DNA of 64,000 bases from Azadirachta indica (lineage: Eukaryota > Streptophyta > Magnoliopsida > Sapindales > Meliaceae): positions 11,926,913 to 11,990,912 of the forward strand of contig CM040450.1 of NCBI GenBank assembly GCA_022749755.1, read 5' to 3'. Position numbers and translations under genes: made by a program. This document shows positions 34,847 to 48,000 of this stretch, in pieces. Position 1 is the stretch's first letter. Every line of letters starts with the position of its first letter. Under the pieces are notes generated by a model. The model was not told where the DNA came from and searched no databases. It worked only from the letters and a program-made list of their open reading frames with translations.

Positions 34847-35838
34847 ATGAACGGTGGTTGCTCAGCATCAACCTACAAAAGGTAAATAACTAACAAAAAT
34901 TATTCAAAATCATGTATTTTTTCCTAAAATCTTAATATGAAATGAGTGCGTTTTCGTCCAAATTTAGGTTAGAAGGTAAGGTGGCAATTATAACCGGCGG
35001 AGCAAGCGGGATTGGAGCAGCGGCTGCAGAACTTTTCCAGGAAAATGGTGCCAAAGTTGTTATAGCCGATGTCCAGGATAAACTTGGCAAAGACCTTGCT
35101 GAAAAGCTAGGGGAAAATGTTTGCTACTTCCATTGTGATGTATCAAACGAAGATCATATCATCAATCTTGTTGACACTGCTGTGGCTAAATATGGAAAGC
35201 TCGATATCATGTACAATAATGCAGGCGTTCTTGGCCGCATGTATGGGAGCCTTTTGGACACACCAAAGTCTGAAGTAGATCGCTTAATTGCTGTTAACAC
35301 AATTGGTGGCTTCTTAGGAGCCAAACATGCTGCAAGAGTGATGATACCACAGCGCAAAGGTTGCATATTGTTTACGGCCAGTGCTTGTACAGTAATTGCA
35401 GGACTAAGTACTCCTGCTTATACTGTATCCAAATATGGGATTATAGCACTGGTGAAAAGCTTGGCAGCTGAGCTCGGACAGCATGGTATAAGAGTAAATT
35501 GCATCTCGCCTTATGCTTTGGCAACAGGAATGTCGACTAAGAATGGTTTAGTTGATTCAGCAATAGTAGAAGCAATAATGAGCGAGATGGGTAATCTGAG
35601 AGGGCAAGTTCTGAAACCTGAGGGCATTGCCAACGCTGCGCTTTACTTGGCTAGTGAAGAAGCCAGTTATGTGAGCGGGCTAAACCTTGTGGTTGATGGA
35701 GGATACAGCGTTGTGAATCCTACCATGACGAAGACAAATCCTTACCAATTAATCAGGTCTTTCAGGGATGGATGTCGAAGTTTACTGCACGTATTGTTTA
35801 TTACGATTATTTGTTTGAGTCGGAAATTCAGAAAGTAA
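34847..35838 (+). CDS. SDR9: short-chain dehydrogenase with hydrophobic C-terminal tail
   Basis: Exon 1 is 34847-34881 and exon 2 is 34968-35838; 301 aa. The intron is only 86 bp, the shortest of the family, with GT-AG ends. Visible: TGGASGIG 21-28, Asp46, YNNAG 94-98, Asn122, Ser150, Tyr163 and Lys167. It is a close tandem copy of SDR8, with the same extra tail: LLHVLFITIICL (284-295) followed by S-R-K-F-R-K. An ATG at 34942 inside the intron is in frame with exon 2 and would give a 298-residue form with a different N-terminus if the intron were retained or transcription began there. Both forms keep the whole fold. Confidence 0.92.
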
Positions 35839-36249
35839 ACCAAGAATTTATTATATGTAAAATGTATAAAATGCCAAATGTAAGTTAAATGGTAATTTTG
35901 CTCTATGATTGTGAATTATTAATTGTCAAATTTACATCGCGTATCTATTTATTTTTAATTTGTTTAAAATAATAATACAAAAGACTTCTTCGGTGCACCA
36001 CAGTGTATTCTATATATACATTTTATATATGTCGCGTGCTAGATAATATTATTCATTTTTTTGGTTTAATGTTTTTAGTTGTAATCGTATTAGATAACTT
36101 AATATAATGTTCTGAGTTATTTGGTTTATGTTGAGTACTTTTTATATTTAATTTTATTCAAATCTTTTCAAATTTATTATATAAATAAATAAATATTAAA
36201 ATGAAAAAGTAAGCAAATTAAAATATTAATGAGTTATATTACATAAAAA
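35839..36249. other. SDR9 3' flank
   Basis: Matches the SDR8 3' region for about 100 bp, then AT-rich spacer. Confidence 0.5.
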
Positions 36250-38010
36250 TTAGACTAATTTCACTTTACTCTTCAACTTATTAGAAAGCGTCACTTTAAT
36301 TAACATTTTTTATATATTAAATAAAAATATCCCTAATGTTTTCTAAAAGTTATTACTTTGATACTCAATATTCTATAAAATGTTAGTTTAATCAACTATT
36401 TGATTGATTAAGCAAAAATATCCTTATAATTTTTTAAAATTATCACTTTGACTTAAAATATTTTGACTAATGTTACTTTGATCCATTACTAAACATACAT
36501 TAAATTGTTATTATTAATCTATGAGGATAATTTTAAATAACCCTAAAATGTTTTAACCATATTCAATTAATACCCAATATTTGCAAACATATTCATCTCA
36601 TGCTCAAACTGTTAAATAAATTCGTTAAACATGTTAAGAGCAAAGTAGTCTTTTTATATTTTTATTAAAATAAATAAAAAACTTTTACTGAAAACAGCCC
36701 TTTAATTTCTAACTAACCCCATTTAATATTATTTTTTTCTTTTTCCTTTTTTTTTCCCTTCCTTCCTTTGTCTCTCCCAAAGATGAGAAGATCAACCAGC
36801 ATCCCTCAGATGGCCAGGATTGGCAGAAGGTGGGTGGCCAAGGCGGGCGCTTGGCTGTTCATGGCTGCATGAGGTTTACAAAAGATCTGCCAAGAAATTG
36901 CGTAGATGGCTCATTTGCCCATACACTTAATCTACTTCATATTTTGCTTTCCTTTTAAAAGAATGATATTATTTTATGTGAAAGTTGATCGTGATGGTGA
37001 AAGTATATACTTTAAAATTTTAATTTTTGTGATTGAAGTATGAATTAAATAGAATTAATTTGTATTATTTGTGTTATTAGATTGTCGGAGGAAGAACTAG
37101 AAAGAAAAGTAATTAAAAAATGGTAGAAGTAAATATATTAGGAAAGCAAAAATTAAAGTTGATATTATTTTATTTGTTATTAATTTTATTTTTTAAAAAA
37201 TAAATTGATTTTTTGATCAAATTTGTGAGGTGGGCGGTATAATAATATTTTCTCAAGTCAATTAAGACGAACTGTTAATAATAATGGAAATTACTAACGG
37301 ATTGGAGGCAGAATAAATATATTTACAAACGTTGCATACGAATTTAATATTCTCAAAACATTTTAGTGTTATTTAAAATTATCTCTAATTTATGTGAAAA
37401 AAAAAAAACACACTTTTATCTTTCAGTAGATCTTTTGGTATAAGTAACTTCATATGCCATTAATTCCTAATAAAATCTAAAAACTAAAACAAAATCCACA
37501 TATATACTTACATTTATCATTACACTCTTAATTTCTTTTAAAAACAAAAGAATGATCAATTTTGTCTTTACTATATTATTTTTTGTAATAAATAAAGGGT
37601 AATAGTGGTTACAATAAATTAACTTATAAAAGAAATCAAGGGTATAATTAATGATAACTATAAAATTGTATAAAGATTTTTTTTTAATGAGTAAATAAGA
37701 TAATTTTAATTTTAATTTTAAAATTTTATTAAAAATTAAGGGTAAATAGATTATTTCATATTAAAAATTTTATTGAAAGGTAAAAGTATATTTTTTATTT
37801 GTTTATCATATATTAACATATTAATAGTAATAATTTAACAAATGTTATACTCATGATAAAATTTAACAGATGTTTGGTTACACGAACAAAAGACGTTGAT
37901 TAAAATATCTTATACTAAAGTGATAATTTTCGGAAATGTTAAACCGACTAAAGTGATGTTTTTTAAAACATTAAGGACCAAAATGATATTATCCGATAAA
38001 AATTAGATAA
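36250..38010. mobile_element. Candidate inverted-repeat element with a GC-rich core
   Basis: The two ends are diverged reverse complements: blocks with CACTTTA and TTAACAT recur at 36,260-36,310 and, inverted, at 37,935-38,000. Near 36,780-36,880 lies a GC-rich island unlike its surroundings, with a 29-codon frame from ATG at 36,783. It may be captured host DNA; not called as a gene. The element boundary is approximate. Confidence 0.4.
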
Positions 38011-38907
38011 GAAGTCGAATAACTGTGTGATAAAATGTATGAAATTTGAAAATGTCACTTGACCGTAAAATTAAGTTGAGAAACAACAATTATTAATAGG
38101 TCTATAAAGAAAAAGACGCAAAATACAGTATAAACTGAATTGATGTTTTATATCTTTCTTCAATCATGATCACATTCTATCTAATTAATTGATTTGATAT
38201 TCGGATTTTTTATGGAGCAATTGTACTAAAAAATTGTGAGTTTTGTAGCTGGCTTTCTGACTTTAGAATTTAAAATTAAAGATGATTATTCAATTGGTAA
38301 TTGCATTAATTTGATTACTTGTTGATTCTCTTGTTAGTGTCCTTAAAAAAATGAGGTACCTATGTGGACCTCATGCTCAACAAATCAAGGCTAATTTGCA
38401 AAGATCGTGAATCATGTTAGCATTATTTTAACAATTGCTAAGAATCGTATCATATTATGTTGGAAAACGTCCATTACTCCTCTAAAGTTAGGTTTAATTT
38501 TCTACTTATCATTATTATTTAAAATGTTGATTATTTCTGACTTAAATTTTTTTCGATTTTGTTGTTATTAATGTGAGATTAAACTAGATGGAACTGTTGG
38601 TTTCATCCTTTTTTTTTAAAACGAAAAATATTTTATGCATTACGTAATCGATATGACCTCTTAAAAAATATTACAAATTTTTTATTCCGTAAATTTTGCA
38701 CTCTTGAAAAAAAAAAATATACCATCATTTATTCATTATATAAAAGAAGGGCACTGATTTATCAATAGCATGCGATTATTGACCCATCTCTTCGAGATAA
38801 AAAGAGAAAGTAAATTACCATTTAAGAGAGACTTAGAACCAAATTTAGAGTTGTTAAAATAAAAGATTAATTTATTGCATCTTCAATTACATCACCAAAT
38901 TTAACAA
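38011..38907. other. AT-rich spacer
   Basis: No gene seen. Confidence 0.5.
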
Positions 38908-39861
38908 CTACTTGGGATGACTAATAGCCTTTCTAAGTGTAGGATTCACAACACTGAATCCTCCGTCTACCACAAAGTTTACCCCACTCACGTAATTTGC
39001 TTCATCACTGGCCGTGTATAGAGCAGCATTTCAATTCCATCAGTTCTCAGTTCTCGTAAAGATCCATTTGAGTGCTATTAGTTTGCATACTCCGACATTC
39101 CAACTTTGCTCTGCTATAATATGCTCTGTAGAAGCTTTTGCGCTGACTAAAAGGATTTCTATTTCAGTTCCTCGTGCATTCAAAGAGAGGTCAATGTATA
39201 TTATTTGCTTCTGTACTCACCGGGATCAAATCACAGGCTAACTCATCTTTCATTGCTATAAGATTCCACCTCGGTATTATGTTTCTTTATAAATTGGTTT
39301 TATGTGACACTCTAGACAAATCATAGGAAAGATATGTTGGTATATAACTCAACATGCTCCAACTTTTAATAAATATGTTTAGAGTTGAAAATTCCGAAAA
39401 ACAAAATCATGACGGACTGCTTGTCTAAATCAGACAATATCTACTCCCAATTCTTTTGAGCTATTACGATGTCTAACGTAGATTACTCTCTGTTGAACCA
39501 CCTCAATAGTAAGCATTCCTATCGCATTAAATTCAGTCAATGATTCCTGCGTTGTTATAATTATATCGAGCTTTCCGTAATTAGAAACGGTAATATCAAC
39601 AAGATTGCTGACTTGTCAGCAAGGACTTGCCCGAGGTTATCCTGGATATCGACTATCACAACCTTGGCACCAATTTTATGGAAAAGTTGTGCCCCCGCTG
39701 CTCCAATTCCCATCGCCACTTTTCCCTCCAACCTGGAAAAAATAAATAATCACAAATTATGAAATTGAGGATCAGGATTCTCTTCTGAATTACTGGGATT
39801 TGCTATTGATCACTGGACCATTTGGTTACCTGTTGCAGGGTGCTGCCAAGCCGCCGTTCAT
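38908..39861 (-). pseudogene. SDR10: short-chain dehydrogenase pseudogene with replaced middle
   Basis: Exon 1 (39830-39861, M-N-G-G start) and its GT donor are intact, and exon 2 begins at 39732 after CCAG. The dinucleotide motif is cut out: G-K-V-A-M runs straight into G-I-G, losing I-T-G-G-A-S. A deletion and frameshift follow the L-A-D-K segment near 39,620. From about 39,046 to 39,534 the sequence no longer matches the family, so the catalytic Asn, Ser, Tyr and Lys are all missing. The C-terminus (38908-39045) returns with one frameshift and ends at a TAG. Closest relative is SDR12; both are followed by a DUF247 gene. Confidence 0.9.
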
Positions 39862-41615
39862 CTTTTCCTCGAGAATGTGAAACACGACAGGAAAGAATTA
39901 GAGATAGAAAAGTAAAAACTTAGGTTGTGGCTTCGGTTCTCCCTTGATTCCAGTATCAATTTATAAGGACATAGATCAATGAAAAAGACAGCTAAAAGAA
40001 AATGTTAAATGACTTTTTCATAGTTATTGCTAGATTTGGATTAGATACACAAGTCCAAATGCAGAATGGCCCTAATATCAATTCATCAACATGTAATTAC
40101 GAGAAAATATAAAATAACAAAAAATTTTAATTCAAAATGAATTTTTTTTTGAATTATTTCCGGAGGCTTATTTTCCAATTATGGAAAATGATACCTATTA
40201 TATGTAAAACCCACTGTATTTAAGTGTGGGTAAATTTTCTTTCACATGTGAGAGTAATATATCATCTAAATTAAGTTAATATATCCAAGTGTACTATATA
40301 CGATTCCATCATAAATTTTTTATAAATTTCTAGTGTAATATTAATAGTTTGTACATGTACGTAATATTAAAAAAAAATCAAAATTTTTTTTAGTCATTTG
40401 ATTTATTTAATGCCTCAAATTCAACATACGCACGCATTTTTTTCATCTAAAAAATTATTTAATCACCACAATTCAAATTTTTTTCATCTAAATATTTATT
40501 TAATCACCACATTTTAAATATAAGTATGATCAACTATATTAGTAAAGGAAAAGAGCTTCCAGGTCTTTCAGCCTATCAGACTGATTGTTCATAATAATTT
40601 TTAAAATATTTATTAAATTCTCAATTTATAACTCAACGATATACCTTAGAAATAATAGCTATTTAATAAAAATAATCATTATATTTTTAAACTTTGACAA
40701 AACATAATATATGTATTAAAAATATATAATAAAATAAATCAAATATTATTTTCTAGAACACAAATAATATAATTTTTATGAATATATTATAAATTTATAG
40801 ATTTTTAAATGATATAGTTTATTTTTATTATATTTTATATACTTTAATTATACATTAATATAAATTATAATACAATCATAAGTATTGTACTTTAGTATAC
40901 ATATTTTATTTATGTATTAATATTTATTTATAATTTATTTTGCTTATTTTATAATACCTAATTAATATTGAATTGTTAATATATTGTAGACAAAACTATT
41001 ACATTAAGTTATAATATATTACTAGTATTATATTATTAATATACTAAAAAATAATATTATAATTTATTTTTATTAATGTATTTTTAGAAATATATATTCT
41101 ATTATTAAATTTTAAATATATAACAAATATTTTTGTTAAATAATTATTATTAATGGAGTATAATAGTCAGTTTATAATAAATTGATATTTTAATAAATAT
41201 TTTTTAAATTACTAGAGCTAATTAGAAAAATAGATCAAATCTTAAGGAAACCACAAATTCGCCGTTGACAATTTTCACATTAAGAAATTACTGTTCGGTA
41301 TAAGCTGAAAGTAAATGGAAAATTATAGAATATTGTGCTGCTAAAAACTTTCTTCAAATTTTCATTAATCTGAAACAGAGTTACATTTTCTGTAGCAGCA
41401 AATTACATTTTCTGCATAGCATTTGCTGCTGCAATTTTCACAAACTGGACTCTGTTTGCTTGCTTTTTCAACTTGACTCTATCTAAAACAGTAAGTACCA
41501 ATTGACTAGCTAAATCAATGAATGAGAATTTTGCTTTATCAATAAAACTTCTTGAAAGACTCTGCAATTGTCAAACTTTTGTACTAACTTATGCATTGAT
41601 ATTCAAGATTACACA
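39862..41615. other. Spacer between SDR10 and DUF247-1
   Basis: Holds the SDR10 promoter, with TATAAATT on the minus strand near 39,958-39,965 and AACCTAAG where SDR11 and SDR12 have AACCCAAGCTT. The part 40,020-40,530 matches the region upstream of SDR12 (60,300-60,410). From 40,560 to 41,250 it is very AT-rich. No gene seen. Confidence 0.55.
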
Positions 41616-42893
41616 TTACTTTCCAACAATTGAAAACACAGTTTGTACCACCGTAAGAAGAAGCAAAAAAAGAGCAGCAAGAAATGAAATAAATGCCCAT
41701 GGAGAGTTAAAGTACTTGTGCCTTAAGTTGGCAATCCATCTGTTCCAACTCCTGCTACAATGCATGTTCACTCTGTCGAATATTTCGGAGTAATAGTTAT
41801 CACGGCACATTCCCACAGAGTCACCAAGCCTATTGAATATGCGTGCTACTGCTTCGTCGTCACCCAACCAATTATGAATAACGCCATTCTGACAAAGTAT
41901 TTCAACGTCCCCGTGTGAGTTAATGAGACAGTCCATGAGTTTTACGTAATCACTCACATAATTTGATTTTTTGTGGGCGATTTGCTCATAAGCAATGACA
42001 TTCCTGAAGAAACATTCAGTGTCAACTTCCATATCCAATCTTGGGATTTTCAGCGTTCCATGTTCAAACTTTACATCAAAGAAGCTGTTGGTCTCAAACT
42101 CACTGAATTTAATTCCAGCTTCTTGGAGCTCTGTAGCACAACGCATCAACTCCCGATTTTTCTTTTTGACTTTGCTCACATTCCTGTTATTATTCCAAGT
42201 CCCTGGAAACGAAGGATGCAAGCCGTCGTGTAATAAGTCTAGTAAATGCTTGGGTTCTTGGACGGAGTAGTCATATGGTGGACGCCAAGTTTGTAGAAAG
42301 GAACTGATGTAACCGATGAAGTCTGAAGAAAACATGGTACTGAAATCGTGTTGGTTGTTTGGCATCAGAGTCATTTCAAAAAATTCCTTAACAACAAAAA
42401 AAGGAAGCTGATTTTCAGCTAATAACATATCTCGGCCAATCGCATAAATGATCCAACCCTCTTTAAAAATTGGGTCAGTGTTGTCTCTCAACTCTGTTAT
42501 TGTATACCTGCGAAGTAGCTCAACGATGAAGCAGCTATCAAGGAGCATCATTCGCACGAACCCATTTGTTTCTAGGTTTATATCCTCGGCGTAATAAGCA
42601 CGAGCTTTTGTTTCCAATTCCCTCATGGCTTTCACATACCTTGTAACGTTATCCTCTCTTCTTCGTTGGAGGAGCATTCTAAGATAGAGCTTTTTCTGCT
42701 CTTCGATCCTCTTCAAAGTTTTACCTAGGTGATAAGGACCGATTGAAAGTATCAGTGGATCATAGGCTTTGTCATTGACATTGCGCAAATGCCAAGGCAC
42801 TTTTGCAATACTACAAAGAGAGCGTAGTGGAGATATTTCGCGAAGCTCTTCATCAATAGAAATCGATAAGTAATCAGTTGTTTCATTTGCCAT
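41616..42893 (-). CDS. DUF247-1: plant DUF247 (UPF0481) membrane protein
   Basis: One exon, 425 aa. DUF247 hallmarks: SIGPYH at 50-55, MLLDSCFIVELL at 116-127, LLAENQLPFFVV at 157-168, and a C-terminal hydrophobic segment at about 399-421, after S-P-W. Family members are plant-specific and mostly without known biochemical function; some in grasses act at self-incompatibility loci, which cannot be carried over here. Nearly a copy of DUF247-2 at 61377-62690, but it stops about a dozen residues sooner (S-I-V-G-K), right after the membrane segment. Intact otherwise. It lies beyond a broken SDR (SDR10). Confidence 0.92.
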   Translation of the reverse strand: MANETTDYLSISIDEELREISPLRSLCSIAKVPWHLRNVNDKAYDPLILSIGPYHLGKTLKRIEEQKKLYLRMLLQRRREDNVTRYVKAMRELETKARAYYAEDINLETNGFVRMMLLDSCFIVELLRRYTITELRDNTDPIFKEGWIIYAIGRDMLLAENQLPFFVVKEFFEMTLMPNNQHDFSTMFSSDFIGYISSFLQTWRPPYDYSVQEPKHLLDLLHDGLHPSFPGTWNNNRNVSKVKKKNRELMRCATELQEAGIKFSEFETNSFFDVKFEHGTLKIPRLDMEVDTECFFRNVIAYEQIAHKKSNYVSDYVKLMDCLINSHGDVEILCQNGVIHNWLGDDEAVARIFNRLGDSVGMCRDNYYSEIFDRVNMHCSRSWNRWIANLRHKYFNSPWAFISFLAALFLLLLTVVQTVFSIVGK

Positions 42894-44219
42894 TGCCTGC
42901 TGCTACGTGCTACTCTGTTACATGTGGGAATTAGCCACTAAGTCAGTGCGATAATAGTGGAATTATCAAGGCTGACATTGTAACACCTACAAATTAACGA
43001 GTGATGTTTCTTAGGCTTTCTCATTATAGCCCATCTTTTGAGCAGGGTACCAAAAAAAAACTCATATATTTTTTCTAATTATTATGTGTTAAATTATTTA
43101 GATTGGTGAAGTTTAATGAGTTTATTTGAGGAACTAAAAAAATATAACAGGCTAATATCTTGTTTAGAAGGTTATCTCTGTTGGAACTTTAATGGGGTAA
43201 AACATATGAAAAGTCAAAATAACATTGGCTAGTGTTCACTCTTGTAAGGCCAAGTTTTCACATCGTGTTATTAAATAGAACTACAAAGGACAAAACATAG
43301 TTATTTTCACGTTTTGAGGCAGATTAAGGGCGAATGATACAATTTCGAATCTCTATATGATCTAATATCTAATAAAATTGGGCCCAAATTTTTATTAATT
43401 ACGAGTCTGATGTAGGACAAATTAAAATAAAATTATTTTAGGGAGTCTATTTCTTTTACCAATTGAATTGGACTCCCGGCCCATAAGTCATTCCTGCATG
43501 AAGTTGAAGATGGACTTTGTGTTGATTAATGATTTGTTCGGGCTCAGCTTGTAGTTTTTATAATATATTATCTCTGGTTTTCTTCCCAAACAATGGCCCG
43601 GGTTAAACGTGTGCTTAGAGAGTTATTCGGATTCAATGAATTCGTAACATTTCTTACATCAACTCAATCTCTTTCCCCCTAATATGAGAGAGACTTCAAT
43701 TTCTTACTCTCTTTTTTAAATCTTACAAAAAAAATTGGAAGTCTAACTGAAACCTATTTCTGATGTGGGTTGATGTCAGATTTATGGGTTCGCTCCATTG
43801 AAACAATAAAATATGTAATCTGAAGTAAGATTCAAACTATAACAACAAATTACATATGATATGATCGATACTTGTGAACTTACTTGTTTGAAGATTACTT
43901 TGCTTGCACGCCCATTAGATCTCTTCCCTTCGATTTGCACCAGTAAACAAATGTTTTGGTTTTGAAATTTCCTAGATGAAGAAGATCTGAAACTTAGCTG
44001 GAAGATGGAAGAAAACTTTTGGCTAGTATTGGTTTGGGTTAGTCCTTCACTTTTGCTTGGAATTTATAGAAGACTGAGCGTACGTACTGACTTCTAATCT
44101 CGGAATTTCCTTGATGAAGAAGATCTGAAACTCAGCTGGAAGATGGAGAAAACTTTTGGCTTATATTGGGTTAGGTTAGCCCTTCGGCTTCGCTCGGAAT
44201 TTAAGGGGACTCACCTAGT
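42894..44219 (-). promoter_or_regulatory. DUF247-1 upstream region
   Basis: Matches the region upstream of DUF247-2 (62,691 to about 63,560) with scattered insertions. No TATA box was fixed. It includes a tandem duplication near its far end. Confidence 0.5.
43975..44217. repeat. Tandem duplication, period 138 bp
   Basis: GATGAAGAAGATCTGAAAC begins at 43,975 and again at 44,113, followed in both by AGCTGGAAGATGG and CTTTTGGCT. Two copies, only a few differences. Confidence 0.8.
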
Positions 44220-45010
44220 GAAAAATTAGCACATACCTCCCCTGAAGTTTAAGAAATTTACAAATCCATAGATAGTTTAGAAAACTCTAAAATACCTTAT
44301 TTAAACTATTAGTTGACCACAGTTAATTATTAGTTGACTATTAAATTTATGAATATTTTCATAAAATAATAATTTTTTTCAAATACATGATCATTGTTAC
44401 CTTTGTTTTTGAATAAAATCTCTTTTATTCTAAAAGCTTAATCTAATATTCTTATAAGTTTTAATAATTTTAAAACTATCTCTAAATCTCAATTTATAAA
44501 AAAGTAACAATGATATTCTTATTTAAGAAAAATAAATAATAAATACCATGTGATGTGATATTTATGTAAAAATATTAATTAAATAAATAATTATATTATT
44601 TATATCACATTGATAATATAAATATTTGTTAATATATTATTTTTTTTTTTTTTTTTATTTTTTTTGATATTTTATTTTTATTATTTTATTTATATTTTAA
44701 ATATAAATATACAAAATAATTCAAATATTGTAAATGATTTCGACAAATAATTCAAAATATTATAAAAGATTTAGATAAATAATTTAAAATCTTGTAAAAT
44801 TTTTAACAAGCGATTCAAATTTTTTTAAATATTTAATTATTTAATTTATTATTTTATCTTAGAGAGAGTTAAATTTTAAGAATATTTTATTTTTTAATAA
44901 AAATAAATAATCAATTAGCATTCTAGTAAAAGAATGCGTAAATTTTGCTCAAACCTTTTATCTTTATTTAAGTTTTTTAAACTTTAGGGGAGGTACATGT
45001 TAATTTTTCT
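44220..45010. mobile_element. TIR element (MITE-like), about 790 bp
   Basis: Terminal inverted repeats of about 35 bp: GAAAAATTAGCACATACCTC with CCCTGAAGTTTAA at the left, and the reverse complement with few changes at 44,975-45,010. The core is AT-rich, without coding capacity. Confidence 0.7.
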
Positions 45011-48000
45011 TATTAAATTTATCTCAATTTTCGATGACAACGAATCGGCAAAGAGAAAGCAAAGCCTAGGGACCACCACTGCACTGGTAAAGAGAATTGG
45101 GGAAAGAGTAGGAACTTCTAAGAGACAGGGAGTGGAAAAAAAAGAAAAAAAAAGAGGATAAAAACTTGTAAGCCTTTGTTTAATTCGTAATTGGAAAATT
45201 GTTTTTAAAAATTGTGTTGTATATTTGTCTTTTTAATAATTAAAATTTTGTTTGATACAATATTTAGTAATTATTTTAAATTTCAAAAAAACAAAAATAT
45301 ATTTAATATAATATATGATACTAATAAAAATAAGAATATTTGTTTTAGTTTAAAGGAGTGGGCAACTTAACATTCAGTTTAGCAGCCTGAATCAAATTGA
45401 ACTCAACTTAATTGGTCCTATTTGGTTTAATTTCAATTCAGTTTATTTCAGTTTATTTTTGTTTTTCAGTAATATTTATATATAAGTTCCGTTTATTTTG
45501 ATTTAATTCAAAATTGAATAGAATCCATATTTTTTTATTTATAAACTGGACTAAACTGAACACAACTAACAAGTGGCACAATCAATTTGTGCGGATCTGA
45601 TTGAAATTATTTTACAAATATTTTTATCTTAATATTATAGTAACGATGTTAATTATTTAAACCTTTATCTTAAATCTATTTATATAAAATGATGCATTAA
45701 AAATTTATTAAAGTTATGTTAGTTCTTAATTCTATTACGACGAAATTTTGTAGAGTGTAATATAGTATATTAGTTTGGTTATAAATTTGGTTCTACTTCA
45801 ATTTCAGTGTCACATCTAAAATTTTTAAAATATTTTTATATATGTTTTTTTAGTTATGTAAAAATTATAAAAAAAAAAAATTAAAATTTATAACAATATT
45901 TTTTATTTTTTATGTAAATTTATTATTTATAATTTTTTTAATAATTAAATACTTATATAAAATTTTATATTTTATCATTTTTAATTTTTTGTTCAGGTTT
46001 ACTAATCGATTTATAATTAAACAGAATCGAACCCTTTTCTAGGATCGAACTGAATCGAATAATTCGGTTCGATTAAACGAGATATTTTTTTCTATTCCTA
46101 AATTATACTATTATGTCTTGTGATTAACAATTATAATCTTTTTTGTTAGTTGTTACCCCTCACCTATTTGATTAAAAAAAATGTGGCTTTTTAACTTGTG
46201 AAGATAAAATATACTTTCATTTGAAGAAAAAATTCATAATATATGAAAAAAAATACTTGATTAGGATACAAATTCTCCTTGAGATTTAGTTAAACAAGGA
46301 GATACCTCTCTAATATTTAGAAAAAAATAGATATCCCTTAAAATTTAAGAAAATAAACAAATATCTCAACAGAGTTAACTTTATGTCTTTAAAATGACTA
46401 TTTTACCCTTTTTTGTTTAAAAAAGATACAAACTAACTATTTTAATCATACTACTAATATATATTAGCCAAAATAACCTTATAATTTTAAAATAGTAAAA
46501 TAATAACTATATGCTTAACTTTTTTTTTTTTTTTTAAATACAATCTTATAATTTTATCATAAATTATTATTTAATTAAAATATTTTTATTTTATCATAAA
46601 TAATTTTATTCTCATTGTATTAATAATATATTTTGCAACTCTAATATTTTAACTTTGATAATTTTATCATTTTCTTACAATTAAGTATTTTCAAGAATAA
46701 AATTATTTTAATAAAATTTATCATTTTCTTATAATTGAAAATGGCATATTTTATTAAAATAATTTTATTCTTGAAAATATTTAATTATAAGAAAATGGTA
46801 AAATTACCAAAATAATTTTACTATTCAATCTTGATGATAACTAAAGTTTCCAGAACATGGGATGCGTTTTAGGCAATTTTTTTTTTTAAAAAAGAACATG
46901 GGATGCATTTTCAAAGTCCATAGAAACTAAAAACAATTAAGAAACAAACCACTCACGTAGCCAACGACACTAATACCAACAAAAACGAAAACAAAAGCAT
47001 GAAAATAATAGAAACAGAAAGATTATTCATACAAATTGCAGCAATTTCTTGTCAACCTAATCTAGGTCTTGTAACACCAAATGCAAAAACTGCCCCCACC
47101 ACTGTAAATAGCTAGCTTGCATATGTTTCTTTTCAACATCAGAAACAAAGGAATTTACAGAAGAATTTCAATTTGCTATGCTTGTTGCTGAAGAATATGA
47201 GAGGAGATGGAAGAGTGTGTCCAAAGAAGCGAGAAAATAGGAAGGAAAATGCTGCTACAGATGTTGTCAAAGTTTAAATCAGAAAATTTCTTTGGTTATC
47301 ATCAAATGCATGTAAACAATCAATATTACCCACATCCACCCTACTAAATCCCACTTCCTTCTTCACACCTTTTCTCTAATTTTTGCTACCTTTGCCCAGT
47401 CTCTTTTCACAGCATACAAATTGGACACCAACGCATATAAATCTGACCCCATGGTTCTAGCTCCATCAAAGCATTAAATACTCTTTCAACCATCTCTAAT
47501 TTTTCCATAAAAATGTACATAAAATTAACAGTCAAACTCTAATTTATTTTTCATTTTCTCTTCCATGTTCCAACAGTTTCTCCGCTACCAAACACTGAAT
47601 CGAAGCAGAACAAGTCACGGCAACACTCATAACAAAAATTACACTAATTAAAAAAAAAAAAAAAACAGGAAGAATTAGTGAAATTAAAACACCTCAAACC
47701 TTAGATCGACTGAACCCATGGAACAAACGTAAAATAACACACACAAAAAAAAAAAAATTCATATTCAAGTCCAAGAAAAGGCTAATCGTATGAAGTCAAG
47801 TTCTCGTCGTTACCTACTGTGTCTTCTTCATCCCTATTGTCGTCTCCGTTGCTATCTTCATCCCCGTCGTCTCTGTCGCCAAAACATATTCGGGTGTTTC
47901 GTTGATGTGTTATTTTGTTAGTTTTGGGTTAGAAGAGAAGAACGAGGTACGAGAATCAGGTGTCAAAAAGATACATGTGGGGCATAGAAACGCTGAAATA

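Noticed and set aside
41973..42270. Two + strand frames of 86 and 91 codons
   Set aside because: Shadows of the DUF247-1 coding sequence on the other strand.
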